64,000 bases of DNA, taken from positions 806,001 through 870,000 of the forward strand of contig JAEHOE010000039.1 in assembly GCA_016858145.1 (NCBI GenBank), given 5' to 3'. Positions 33,401 through 42,917 of the stretch are shown one piece after another. The number at the start of each line of letters is the position of its first letter. The stretch's first letter is position 1. A model generated the notes under the pieces. That model was given only the letters and a program-made list of their open reading frames with translations, was not told the DNA's origin and made no database searches. The position numbers and the translations under genes are program-made. The stretch comes from Edaphochlamys debaryana. Lineage: Eukaryota; Chlorophyta; Chlorophyceae; Chlamydomonadales.

Positions 33401-34943
33401 CATAGCCATTGTACACCTTCCTGCTTTGACTTTCACCCGCGTGTGCCTTGTCCTATCTAACTTCGCAGGCGGCCCCTTCTGGGGGCGCGTGTCCGGCACG
33501 CTGACGATGCTGTCCGCCAGCCGCTCGCTGCTGCTGGAGGCGCTGCAGCGGGTGTGCGCGGAGCGGGCCTGGGCGGCGGCCGGGGAGCAGGCGGGGCCGC
33601 GGCTGCAGCAGCTGGGGACACACCTGATGGAGGCGCGGGCGCTGGCGGCGGAGAACCGCTTCTTCGCGGAGCAGGCGGCCTTCATGCAGGCGCAGCTGCA
33701 GGCGGCAGGGGGGCCCCTGCCGCCTCCGCCCTGGGGCCAGGGGCCGTGGGGCCCGGGCATGCCGCCGCCAGGCGAGGGCGGCGCGTGGCAGGAGGCGTGG
33801 CAGGCCCAGGCCCAGGCGTGGGGGCCGCAGGGCCCGGCGCAGCAGCAGGCGTGGTCGGCGCAGCAGCAGAGCGCGTGGCAGGCACCGCTGCCGTACAATC
33901 CCATGCAGCAAGGCCAGTGGGGGCAGGGTCCGGCGCAGCCACAGCAGGGCCCACTCGGCACCCCCGGCGGCCCGCAATACGTGCTGGTGCACACCCCGCA
34001 GCCCATGGCCAAGGCCCCCCAGCCCCCCCAGCCCATGGGGCAGGCGGCGCAGGGGCAGGTGCAGCCGCCCCCCGTCCCCGCTCGGTCCGGCCTACAGCCG
34101 GGAACGGCTGCTCAGCAGGCCGCCGACCCCCAGACGCCCCCCAGCATGCAGGGGTCGCGGACGGTGAACGTGTGGCGCCCCTTCCCGAACAGCGCAGGCC
34201 CCTACACTCCACCCATGGGCCCCCCCGGGGCGCTCCAGGCGGGTCCCCAGGGCCCGGGGGGCAGTGCGGCGGCAGGCCTGAGCCCGGCCCAGGTGCAGCA
34301 GCTGATGGCGGGGGTGCAGGGGATGCAGGCTCCATTGGGGGGTGGCGTGGGGGCGGGGCCAGGGTCCTTCCTGCAGGCCGCCGCCTCGGCGCCAGGCGGC
34401 ACGCCACAGCCTTCATGGCGAGCCGCCATCCTCTCCCCCATGACCCCACCGATGCCGTCAGCCTTGCTGACAGGCAGGGCTGGGGCCGCCTCGGGCGTCG
34501 CCGTGCCCCTGTCTCCCGGGGGCCAGGCCGAGGCCGGACCGGGCCTTCCCCCGGGCCTGAGCCTCGCCGGAGCCATGGGCGGCGGCGGCGACATGGGCGT
34601 GGGTCTCCAGATGGACGATTCTGAGCTGGACTTGGCTGGAGGGGCGGAGGGCGCAGGGGTGGACGAGGGGCTCGAGGACGAGGAGGACGACGAGTTCGCG
34701 CCACGCAGGGGGAGGAAGCGCGGGGGTCAGCGGAGGAGGGGCGGCAAGAAGGGCGGCGGTGGTGGAGGAGGCGAGGCCGGTGCTCCCGCTGGGGCGCAGG
34801 CACCCGCTGCACCGCAGGGGCCTCCGGGCGCCCGGCCCCCGGCTGCCCAGGTGCTCCGCAACAACCCCTACGCAGCGCTGCACGGCATCGGAGGAGGGCA
34901 GGTGCCGGGAGCGGGCCGCAAGAAGGGCGGCGGAAAGCGCTGA
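9452..34943 (+). CDS. Giant CCCH zinc finger - ankyrin - TRANK1-like SF1 helicase protein
   Basis: A chain of 68 exons gives an open frame of 16,248 nt (about 5,415 aa) with agreeing phase at each junction; exon lists are in the block entries below. Order: four CCCH fingers (residues 12-355), Pro- and acid-rich linker, helical region, Gln/Ala/Glu coiled coil (about 740-850), ankyrin-like repeats (about 1520-1765 and 1995-2034), SF1/UvrD-type helicase core (about 2525-3218), long Ala-rich helical region, IQ motif (about 4735), and a Gln/Pro/Gly-rich then Lys/Arg/Gly-rich tail. Helicase motifs most resemble animal TRANK1 (TPR and ankyrin repeat protein 1). CCCH fingers usually bind RNA, so an RNA- or nucleic-acid-linked helicase role is inferred, not shown. 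The alternative is two genes: reading through the donor at 14792 meets a stop at 14828-14830, giving an 882-aa CCCH protein. The downstream part then lacks an obvious start. Confidence 0.7.
9818..11188 (+). repeat. Duplicated exon pair within the CCCH block
   Basis: Exons 9818-9927 and 10734-10822 both encode [12 protein letters not shown] with a following LMTL-AQ. Exons 10154-10298 and 11021-11188 both encode [14 protein letters not shown], then [14 protein letters not shown]. Over about 90 bp the second pair shows a single visible base difference, while the introns between them are unlike. This is a recent two-exon tandem duplication, or gene conversion, between fingers 1 and 2. Confidence 0.85.
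10893..10942 (+). repeat. Perfect 25-bp tandem duplication in an intron
   Basis: Two exact head-to-tail copies of a 25-bp unit (10893-10917 and 10918-10942, each beginning GCGTTCTCAAGG). They lie in the intron between exons 10734-10822 and 11021-11188. Confidence 0.9.
15078..22833 (+). other. Giant gene exons 18-43: helical region and ankyrin-like repeats
   Basis: Exons: 15078-15233, 15442-15504, 15678-15943, 16139-16429, 16592-16827, 16915-17052, 17203-17827, 17941-18111, 18221-18604, 18698-18881, 18969-19137, 19273-19421, 19515-19670, 19768-20100, 20188-20241, 20368-20484, 20685-20801, 20921-20985, 21129-21483, 21622-21760, 21884-21987, 22059-22195, 22293-22395, 22492-22539, 22642-22698, 22789-22833. 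Ankyrin-like units appear as [27 protein letters not shown] with [11 protein letters not shown], and [13 protein letters not shown], split by a helical insert. A short acidic stretch ([11 protein letters not shown]) follows. The segment ending [14 protein letters not shown] looks like the beta-rich lead-in of TRANK1-type helicases, by inference. Confidence 0.7.
22966..26509 (+). other. Giant gene exons 44-55: SF1 (UvrD/TRANK1-like) helicase core
   Basis: Exons: 22966-23265, 23381-23480, 23584-23918, 24025-24352, 24491-24686, 24772-24901, 24998-25129, 25240-25437, 25546-25725, 25821-25952, 26047-26175, 26289-26509. Motif I is GRSGTGKTT (2553-2561), split across an intron. Motif Ia is [11 protein letters not shown]. 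Motif II DEVQD (2886-2890) straddles an intron. Motif III is [13 protein letters not shown] (from 2913). Motif IV is NYRTH (2992), motif [15 protein letters not shown] (3095), and motif [11 protein letters not shown] (3180). All core ATPase residues of an SF1A helicase are present, so the enzyme is expected to be active. Between Ia and II sits a long acidic insert ([13 protein letters not shown], then Glu/Ala-rich). The motif II-III pair is characteristic of TRANK1-like proteins. Confidence 0.9.
26591..34943 (+). other. Giant gene exons 56-68: Ala-rich helical region, IQ motif, low-complexity tail
   Basis: Exons: 26591-26698, 26800-26845, 26965-27162, 27299-27987, 28084-29692, 29777-30141, 30667-30932, 31067-32233, 32349-32394, 32480-32656, 32759-32918, 33035-33323, 33469-34943. 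The 27-32 kb part encodes many Ala/Leu-rich helices, like the TPR-type region after the helicase in TRANK1, but no clean repeat unit could be defined. [13 protein letters not shown] (about 4735) is an IQ calmodulin-binding motif. The last exon encodes a Gln/Pro/Gly/Trp-rich prion-like segment. An acidic patch and a basic Arg/Lys/Gly tail ([14 protein letters not shown]) follow, before the TGA at 34941-34943. The intron 30142-30666 is long and contains no recognisable gene. Confidence 0.7.
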
Positions 34944-35992
34944 TTCGCTTGAGGTGTTAGACAGCAGGTAGCCTACAGCCAGTGGGACGTGAGCTTCCTG
35001 TGAGCAGTGTCTGGGCTGCAACCAGGCGGCAGACAAACTAGTGTTTGGGGAATGTGACTTGTAGCAAGGACTATCACTCTGGCTCCTGCCCATGGCAGAC
35101 CATGGTGCTGGTTGAGGCTCCAACAGTATTAGTTCAAGATAGTTGTACGCTCGGGCAGATGTGGCCTGAGCTGGCTACTCGCGGTGGCCTGCGCCCCGCG
35201 CCCGTGTCGCGTTCCCGTGTGTAGTTGTTCCCGCGTTGACAGATGGTCACGGGGAACTGAGGTAGGTGGTGGAGGGGTAATTCGTGTGTGTATGGCCTTG
35301 GGGCCACGTCTCAGCTTGTCTTACGGCTCAGCCTGAGCGGAACCCGTGTGACGCGCAACTCGGCTCGACGTTGCATCTCGGCACTGGCCGCGCATACCGT
35401 ACTGCGCAGCAGCAGGAAGCATACTGCTCCTGAGTCCGCTACGATAACAAATCCATAGCATCACTGATCGCCCGTGTCTCCTCGAGCCGCTCTCTCCGGG
35501 GTCCTGGAGAGCCCCGGGCTGCAGCCTACAGCTTCAATATAGACTGCACTAGTTTACAACAAGCCCGCACCGTGGCCCGTTACCGGTTCCCTGCCCCGCC
35601 TGCCGGATGCCTTGGTGCACGATCTCCATCTTACACCTCGGCATCTCCTCATTGCAGTTTCAAGCCCGTCATTCTATTCCTGCGTGTATCCCCCACTCTC
35701 TTGCTGCAATCATCAGCTTCCAAGTCCCAACTGCTCAGTGTGCAACGCCTGCGCGCGGCCATCGACCACCATATTACCCTGGAGAGCTTGTGGCGAGTCT
35801 TCCAGTCCCAGATCCCTGCCGGATCCCACCAAACCTGCCGAGCTCCTCAGCAGCCTCGTTCCTTGAGAACGTGGCCCGCTCACTGCTACCTCCCACACGC
35901 ACGGCTCACCACGCAATCCAACACCTCACGACCGCAGGCAGCTGACTCGCCCCACAGCGTGCAAAGCCAGCCCCTCGTCCTCTCAAGGACTC
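34944..35992. other. Intergenic region between convergent giant gene and hydrolase gene
   Basis: About 1 kb between two converging stop codons, so it should hold both 3' UTRs. Base composition is lower in GC than the genes. No exon-like chain, RNA gene or repeat was recognised. No plus-strand TGTAA was seen after the giant gene. Two minus-strand TGTAA sites serve the hydrolase side. Confidence 0.5.
35554..35635 (-). terminator. Candidate TGTAA poly(A) signals for hydrolase gene
   Basis: On the minus strand TGTAA occurs at 35635-35631 and 35558-35554, about 360 and 435 nt after the stop at 35993. TGTAA is the known polyadenylation signal of many green algae. The assignment is by motif and position only. 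Confidence 0.35.
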
Positions 35993-38900
35993 TCACTTGG
36001 CGGGCTCTACCGTTGCCGCGCCCGCCGCAGTGCTGTTGCCACTGCTCCCGGCGGCGCTGCCCCCCTGCACCCCGCCGCGCTCCCTGGCGGCCTTGTTGTG
36101 CGCCGCCACGGCTGCAAAGACCTGCGCAGGTGGGGTGGGGGAGAGAGGGGCAGCTTGCGTGAGATGCTGAGATCTAGCTCTTCTGATCCGAATCCGTAGG
36201 GCAATCTCCCGCATCCCTCCCCCATGCTCCTGGTCCTCCCCCGCCCCTCCCCCCCCATCACCCGCCTGGTCGTCCTTGAAGGTGCCCTGGGGGGTGGTGC
36301 TCTCGGGGTAGATGCCCAGCACGTCCCAGGAGCCCCTGGGGGTGGGCGGGTGGGGCCCCGCGTTGAGTAAAGGCTGGCCCGGAAGGAGCTTTGGCGGGAA
36401 TAGGTGAGGAGGGAATGCCCTGCAGGTTATGCACAGGCGCCTCAGGCTGGGCGGCAGCGGTGTGTCCCCCTCGTGGGACCACGACCTTCAACACCGCCCA
36501 CGCTCACCACCCCTGCCCGCTTTCCCCCCCCCTCCGCATGCGCGCTAGCTCACATGCCCCACACGAAGCAGTGCGTGACGCTGCGCTGCGGCCCGCTGCC
36601 CCCCGCCAGCCAGGCCAGGGAGCGGTCGTAGTAGGAGCGCAGGTAGCGCCGCATCTGGTTGGTAGGGGTGGAGGGGGTGGGGAGGGAACGAAATGAGAGG
36701 GATGTAGGTGGTAGGCCAAAGGCATGAGGGAAGCAGGGTCCGTCAGTCTGTAGAAGTAGGAGCCTTGAACCCTTGCATGCCGCCGGGGCGCACCTCCCGA
36801 TTGCTCCATGGGTCGGTGAAGGGGCGGTAGGAGCCCCACACGCCCCGGTACGGCGCCGCCACCGCCTCGGCGGGCGTGGAGGCCACCCGGTGATTCTGCG
36901 GCAGCAGGCGGCCCGTGAGGCCCCCCGCCCCGCCCCCGCCCAGACCGAACTCGCTGTAGTGCAGCTGCGCGGGGCCGCCGGGCGCTGGCAGGGGCCCCGC
37001 GGGGGAGGGCGCGGGCGCGGGCCGGGGCGCGGCCATGAGCGCCGCCAGGTCCAGCCCCACCTCGCGGCGGACCTCCTGCTCAGGGAGGGAAGGAGGGAGG
37101 GGCCGAGAGGGATCAGGTACTGTGGTGGAGAGTGTTAGGAGTAGAGAAACAGAAGGGACGGTGGACCTTCTGGCTCATGTTCGGGGTGTCGAGAGCGGGC
37201 AGGGGCCATTATCACTCTCCCCTTCGTCTGTCCCAACCTTCCTGCCCTCGTTCCCCCACCCTCCCTCCCTGCGTACATCGAAGAAGATGTTTGCTGACTC
37301 TTGCAGGTCCTGGCAGCGACGTGGGGGCGAATATGTGCGGAGAGTGAGCGGTAGAGGAACAGCTACAGGCCCCAAGCAGGTGCCGGGTGGAAGGGCACCG
37401 CCCACCGCCCCTGGCCATCCGCCCCTCCCCACCTCGGGCTTGAAGTCCTCCTTCACGGGAGCGTACGCGCTCACGCCCACAAAGTCCGCCGCACGGAACA
37501 GGGCATCCAGGGCGGAGCGGGCGGAGCCGCTGAAGGAGCCCCAGGCCCCGTCAACACCCCCGCCGTCGGCGGCTTCTGAGGCTCCGGCAGTTGACGCGGG
37601 GTCCTCGAGCAGACCACGCAGGCCCCCCGGGCGGAACAGGCGCAGGCGGGACGAATCCTCTCCACTGCCGCCACTGCCGCCACTGCCGCCACTGCCGCCG
37701 CCCGCCCCGCTCGCCTCCTGCTTGCTCGCCTCGCCCTGCTTGGCGACCCCGCCCTGCTGCCCGCCCTGCTGGTCGCCCTGCGCCTGGCCCTGCCCCTGCC
37801 CCGGGTCGCCCCCCGGCTGTGCGTCAAGGAGCTTGTTGAAGTTGAAGGACAGACCCACCTGGGGGTTGGGGCGGGGGTGGGGGGGTGGGACAGGATAAGG
37901 GCAAGGCAGGGGCCAGGATAAGGGCAAAGCAGGGGGCAGGACGCATTTGCCCCCCGGGCATGCAGCCCATGATGTCTCGGGTGCCGCAGCCAGCCCCTCA
38001 CCCGGGTGACCTTGCCCTGCGCCTCCAGCGCCTGCGCGCTGGCGCCCCCCTGCAGCAGCCCGGCCAGCAGCCGGCCGCGCATGTCCTCCAGCTGTGGGTG
38101 GAAGCGGGCGAGAGGAGGCGGGCAGGTCAGGTGCTGTGTGACAGGGCTTGGGTGCGCTTCTAGGGCCCTCCTGCCCAGGATACAGGGCTCACCCGCACCT
38201 CCCTCCATTTCCACCCGATTTCGTCCCCTCCCGTCCCCTCCCCCGACCCTCGTACCAGGGACTTGTACTCCGCCGGGTAGCGCAGCACCGTCGCACTCAT
38301 TTCGCCCTGTGTGTGGAGGGGTTGGGGGGTTGAGGGGGTAATCAAGCAGAAGGGTATCGCCCAACAGTGAGGTGTACGCAGCTTTGGGCCCCCGGGGGCC
38401 TCTTCCGGGCCTCGTGCTGCCGACCGCCTCGCACCTGCAGCGAGAACCACACGGGCACGGGCCCCGCGCCCCGCGCCGCCTCCCCCGCCAGCACCGCCGC
38501 CAGCGCCTCCGCCAGCGGCTGCAGCATGGCGCCCGCGTAGGAGGCGCTGCTGGGGCCGTAGGGGCGCAGGGGGTCGAACACCAGGCCGTTGCGCCAGTGG
38601 TCGGCGCTGCGGGGCGGGGGGGGGGGGGGGGAGAGGGCGGGGAGAGGGCGCGGAGAGGGACGGCGGGAATGGTGGGGTCAACAAGGCGGCGGGCATGGGA
38701 ACCAAGCGCTGGGCGTGCCATCCAGCGGAGCCTCACGGCTTGAATTCCCATCCCACTTCCCCGGTTTCCCCTCCCCTCCCCTCCCCGGGTCACCCGCTTC
38801 CGTCGTCCAGGTGGGGCACCAGGGCGATGCCCATGCCCGCGCGGACGGCGTGCCTGCGGTCAGGGGGCCACGGGGTGGAGGGGGGTGCGAGCCGGTCGTC

Positions 38901-39852
38901 GTGGTTCGAGCGCGTCACAAGGCCTGTTAAGAACTTCCGAGGAAGCAGTACCCTGGGGTCCCTCTGCGCCCTAGCCTCCTGCCCTCCCACCTGAAGCACA
39001 GCTCCATGCCCTCCCGGAAGGACCGCACCGCCTTGTCGTTAAAGGGCCGGCATGCACGGGCGCTACGGGGCCGGGGGCAGGCGACAGGCGCACGGGGAGC
39101 AGTCACCGGGGGCTGGGGCCACGTTGTTGAGTACCGGTAGCAGGGGATTCGCTGAAGCTCCATGCCGCAGGCCATAGCCGTGTGCACCTTTGCCCCCCCT
39201 TCCCCCTGCCACGTTCCCTGCGCCCTGCTGCCCCGCCTCCCTTCCCTCTCCTCCCCCGCCCTCAGCCCCCCGCACCCACCCGTCCATGTAGCAGAACTTG
39301 CTAACGTGGTCGTCCCCGCCGCCCCCGGCCTCCCCCCCGGCCGCCTGCAGGCGCCGGCCGCCCAGCAGCCAGCCGGGCGCCCAGCCGCCCGAGCCCGCGC
39401 CCGAGGGCCGCGGCGCCGCCCTGCCCGCGGGCAGCCAGTAGTGCGTGGGCACGAGGTTGATCACGGAGGCGGCCAGGGCTGCGGAGCGGTCCACCATGTC
39501 CGTGCACCTGGGGGGGTGGGGGGGCGCGGGGGTTGGCGGCGGGAAGAGATCGGGCGACACATGGGGACGGGCGAAGGCAAGCGGTCGGGCTCTGGCGTGG
39601 GGCCCCTCAGCAGGGCCACGCAAGCCTCCGTGCCGTGTGGCCCCGCCACCCCCACCTGGAGGAGGTGAAGGGCGGCTCCTTCTGGTAGGGCGCCCAGTCC
39701 CAGGAGCCCACCACCATGACCGAGGGAGCCATCTCCACGGCAGGGGGCCGGGGCGGCTGGTCGCCGTCCCCTTCACCGGCCCACGCAACTCGCAGCAGGC
39801 CAGGGCCCGTCAGGGCGAGCAGCGCCACCAGGCCCAGTGCTGCCGGTAACAT
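35993..39852 (-). CDS. Glycoside hydrolase-like (clan A type) secreted or anchored protein
   Basis: Exons (minus): 39852-39656, 39507-39280, 39062-38991, 38853-38794, 38606-38435, 38306-38256, 38091-38002, 37858-37433, 37309-37277, 37075-36794, 36654-36554, 36335-36266, 36121-35993. All phases agree; 636 aa. The start MLPAALGLVALLALTG is a signal peptide or membrane anchor. An in-frame ATG at 40005 would add 51 residues. TIM-barrel-like strings: MGIALVPHLDDG, DHWRNGLVFDPL, VWFSLQGEMSATVL, ADFVGVSAYAP and LHYSEFG. E245 (GEM) and E485 (YSEFG) would suit the acid/base and nucleophile of a clan GH-A enzyme such as a mannanase. A Gly/Gln/Ser-rich insert (about residues 300-365) interrupts the fold. 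Substrate and GH family are not established. The last intron has a GC donor. Confidence 0.65.
36122..36265 (-). other. GC-AG intron in hydrolase-like gene
   Basis: On the minus strand the donor is GACCAG|GCGGGT and the acceptor TGCGCAG|GTC. This keeps phase 0 and joins GTFKDDQ to VFAAVAAHNK. The nearby GT (four bases on) breaks phase. Confidence 0.6.
37891..37936 (-). repeat. 23-bp imperfect tandem repeat in hydrolase intron
   Basis: Two adjacent copies of a unit beginning AGGATAAGGGCAA (37891 and 37914) with about one mismatch. They lie in the intron between 38002 and 37858. Confidence 0.8.
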
Positions 39853-40571
39853 CAGGGCCGAGCCGGGGCCACGGGGACGGCAGCGGGGGCCTGCGGGGGC
39901 CGACGTGGCAAGCTGGTGGGGGTTCTGCAGAGCGACATTCCAGGCAAGCCATGGCGGCGGGTGAACAAAAGCTGCTAAACCCACCTTCAGAGCGTGCCAT
40001 CGCACTCATTTACTACTGCGTGGGCTGATGCCAGCAGAAAGTCAGCTCCTGGGATGCAGCACTCTGCCAAATGGCGGTGGAGGCTGAGAGGGGTGCACGT
40101 GACAGCCCCCTTTGAAGCCCCCACTTCAAGCCCCGCCATCCCCGTGTTCGCAGCTACTCCATCCGCAATGCTTCGGCGTGCTGTTCACGTAAGTGAATTT
40201 TGCGCGGTTGCTCCTGTGCCGGGGCCACGGGGCCGGGCGGGGCTCGACATGCTCGGGAATGTGGCCATGGTCTGCCAGGTCGGCGAGGGCAGCGTACACG
40301 CATTGCAATCTGGGCCCATTTGCAAAGTCTGTGTAGCGCATGAAGCGTGGTGCCCAGGCACTTGTGACCGTGTTTCCAGATGCTGCTGGCCGGCGACCAA
40401 CCGAATTTTCTCGGGCCTCGCCACATGCAATAGTCTTAACGTGGTATATGGGCAATTGGGCAGCTAGTGCCCACACCGCTGTAACACCAGAGTGTCGAGG
40501 TGCAAGTTGCACAGAATGCAAGCCCTTCCTGCGACCCAGTCGACCTAGATCGTTCTGCCCCACCACCTAGC
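39853..40571. promoter_or_regulatory. Divergent intergenic region between hydrolase-like gene and FAD synthetase
   Basis: 719 bp between head-to-head starts, expected to contain both promoters. Possible upstream extensions exist: an in-frame ATG at 40005 for the hydrolase, and an open frame upstream of 40572 without an ATG. A CGACCTAGATCG site lies at 40541-40552. No further gene was recognised. Confidence 0.5.
40541..40552 (+). promoter_or_regulatory. CGACCTAGATCG motif next to FAD synthetase start
   Basis: A near-palindrome ending 19 nt before the ATG at 40572. It differs by one base from the 12-bp palindrome at 9398-9409. Its role is inferred from the recurring position at gene starts. 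Confidence 0.4.
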
Positions 40572-42917
40572 ATGAGCATGCACACCGGTCGCTGTGCAGC
40601 GTTTGGGGCGGCGCGGAGGCTACCGGTTGCGCCGCATTGCCCAGCAGCAAATGCAGCGGGCCCGCGGCGGGTGGCCCCTAGCAGCCGTGCGAGCGTCGGG
40701 TGCTTGCGAAGCACCGCGCAGCATGAAGGTACGCATTGCTGCGGGGGGATGGTGTCCAGCTGGCGCCTCGCCACGTTCACCCGCTCAACCCCTCAACCCC
40801 TCTCTCCGCCTCCCGTCCCCGGCGCAGCGCCCCGAGCCCAGGCCTCATCCGCCCGCAGTGGCGTCGAGCTGGGCGCTCCTAGCACAGGCGCTGGCCGGGC
40901 CCCCTGCTGCGGCCCCTCCTCCTCCGCGTCGACCGCCACGCCCCTGGTGGAGGACACGACCCCCGACAACTGGCGCACGCCCCTGAGGCGCCCGGGTGAG
41001 CCCGTGTGCGCCCAAATGACAGTACCCGAGGTCTCGCATGCGCCTTGCAGGGGCTCTGCGAGTCAGCTTGTGACGCTCCCCAACCCCCTCGGCCTCGCCC
41101 TCTCCCCCGCAGGCTCGGTGGTGGCGCTGGGCAAGTTCGATGCGCTGCACCGGGGCCACCGGGCGCTGGCGCTGGCGGCGGCGCGCATGGCCGCAGAGAT
41201 CGCGCAGGACGCGGGGGCTGCAGCGGCCGGGGCGTCGGGCGCGTCGGGCTCTGCAGGCAGCAGCGCTGACGGCAACGGCAGCGGCGCAGGGCCCAGCTCC
41301 AGCGGGGCGGAAGGGCCCGGCGGGGCTGCGGGCTGCGGCGAGGCTGTGCTGCTGTCCTTCAGCGGCATGGGCGCGGTGCTGGGCTGGCCCGTGCGGCTGC
41401 CCCTGACGGCGCCGCAGGACCGCGGCCGGGTGCTGGCAGGCTGGTCCGCGGCCGCAGCGGAGCTGCCGTCCGCGCGAGCACTCTGCTCCGCCTCTGCCTC
41501 TGGCTCCGGCTCCGCGCCCGCGTACCCCGGCATGCGGCTGCGCACGCTGCCCTTCTCCCTGATCCGTGGCATGAGCCCGGAGGCCTTCGTGGCGCTGCTG
41601 GCGGCGGACCTGGGGGCGGCGGGGGTGGTGGCGGGACGGAACTACCGCTTCGGTGAGGGGGCGGGGCGGGGCGGGGCAGGGCGGGGCGAGTATGTGTGCA
41701 GTCGGTGGGGGGTGGGGCGGAGCTTAGTGCAAAGAGACAGGGCTCAACTGCTGCCACCAGGAGAGCGGATGCGCGGCAGCATTGCCCTCATGCTCTCAGT
41801 CCCTGTGCCCCCTCCGCCCCCGCCTCGGTCGCTGCAGGCTTCAAGGCCGCCGGTGACGCCGAGGCGCTGGTGGCCCTGGGCCGGCGCTACGGGCTGCGGG
41901 TGGCCATCGTGGACCTCCTGGCGTGGCCGGACGAACCGCCGGGGGCGGAGCTGCCGGCGGCTCCGACCCCCGCCCCGGAAGCCTCCCCCTCGTCCTCCTC
42001 CTCGTCCTCCCCGTCCTCCTCCCCGCTGGCCTCGGGCGATGCGCTGTCCGACGTGGCCTTCTGCGTGTCGTACTCGGGCCCGGGCGGCAGCATGGACGGG
42101 GGCCCGCTGGGCTCGGTGGACTTTGACGCCCCCGAGGCCGCCCCGCCGCCCGCGCCGTCGCGGCTGTCGGAGCGCTTCAGCGGTGTGGTCAGCACGGACC
42201 TGGAGGGGGAGGACCCGGCGGCGCGGGTGTCGTCCTCGAGGGTGGGTAGCGGGTGGAGTGGGGCGCTGGGGCGGGGGTGCGAGCTCGGGGTGCTGGCTGG
42301 CAAGAGTGAGGGTGATTGGTGTTGCGGAGGGCGGCCGAGCGCAACTGAGACCGGTGGCCCCGCTGGGCGGTACGCGGCTGGAGCTGACCGCGCCGTTTCC
42401 CGTTCAGACTTCAGACATCGCCATCCTGTCATGTCCTGAGTAGACAAGGGACCCCGTCACTAGGCGCAGCTCTGGTCCTCCACCCAAGTCGCGCACGCCC
42501 CGCTCTTCCCCTCCCCTCCCCTCTCCCTCCTCCCAGATCCGGGGGCTGCTCGAGTGCGGCCAGGTGGAGAGCGTGGAGCAGCTGCTGGGGCGCAAGTACC
42601 GCCTGGTGGCGGACCTGCAGGGGGCCAGCCTGCGGGAGGGGCAGGGCGGCCGGCGGCTGCTGGTGCCCAGCGCCTGCTTCCAGAACCAGGCGCCTGCGGC
42701 CGGGAAGTACCGGACCCTCACGCGCCTGATACAGGCGGGGCCGCCTGGAGCCGAGATCCCCCCCTACGAGGCCCAAGACGGGGCGGGGGCGGCCTGTGTG
42801 GACATAGAGCTCACCAACGAAGGCCTGGAGCTCGATTTGGGCGACTTGGGGCTGTCGGGAGAGCAGGCGGTCGGAGCAGGGGCGTTGCTGATGCTGGACT
42901 TCGGCGCCTGCGGATAG
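40572..42917 (+). CDS. Plastid FAD synthetase (RibF-type FMN adenylyltransferase)
   Basis: Exons: 40572-40728, 40828-40995, 41113-41652, 41838-42241, 42537-42917; 549 aa with consistent phases. It catalyses FMN + ATP to FAD + diphosphate. Residues 1-108 are Ala/Arg/Ser-rich, fitting a transit peptide; plant RibF1/RibF2 are plastid proteins. The nucleotidyltransferase signature is GKFDALHRGHR (115-125, with the HxGH-like HRGH). AVLGWPVRLPL, SPEAFVALLAADLGAAGVV, and AGRNYRFG followed by FKAAGDAEAL all match the plant FADS family. The C-terminal part keeps LLGRKYRLVADLQG but lacks a clear riboflavin kinase PTAN motif. As in plant RibF proteins, it should make FAD but not FMN. A Ser-rich and acidic insert (about 41975-42200) is longer than in land plants. 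The upstream frame has no ATG, which supports this start. Confidence 0.9.

Noticed and set aside
32783..34036. 417-codon minus-strand open frame with many Cys codons
   Set aside because: The Cys pattern is the complement of Gln/Ala (GCA/GCG) repeats in the plus-strand tail; it is not a cysteine-rich protein.
38896..38925. GGTTCGAGC string resembling a tRNA B box
   Set aside because: No matching A box or cloverleaf arms; it lies in a hydrolase intron.
40500..40571. GTG start extending the FAD synthetase upstream
   Set aside because: Eukaryotic nuclear genes rarely start at GTG; the ATG at 40572 has a transit-like leader directly after it.
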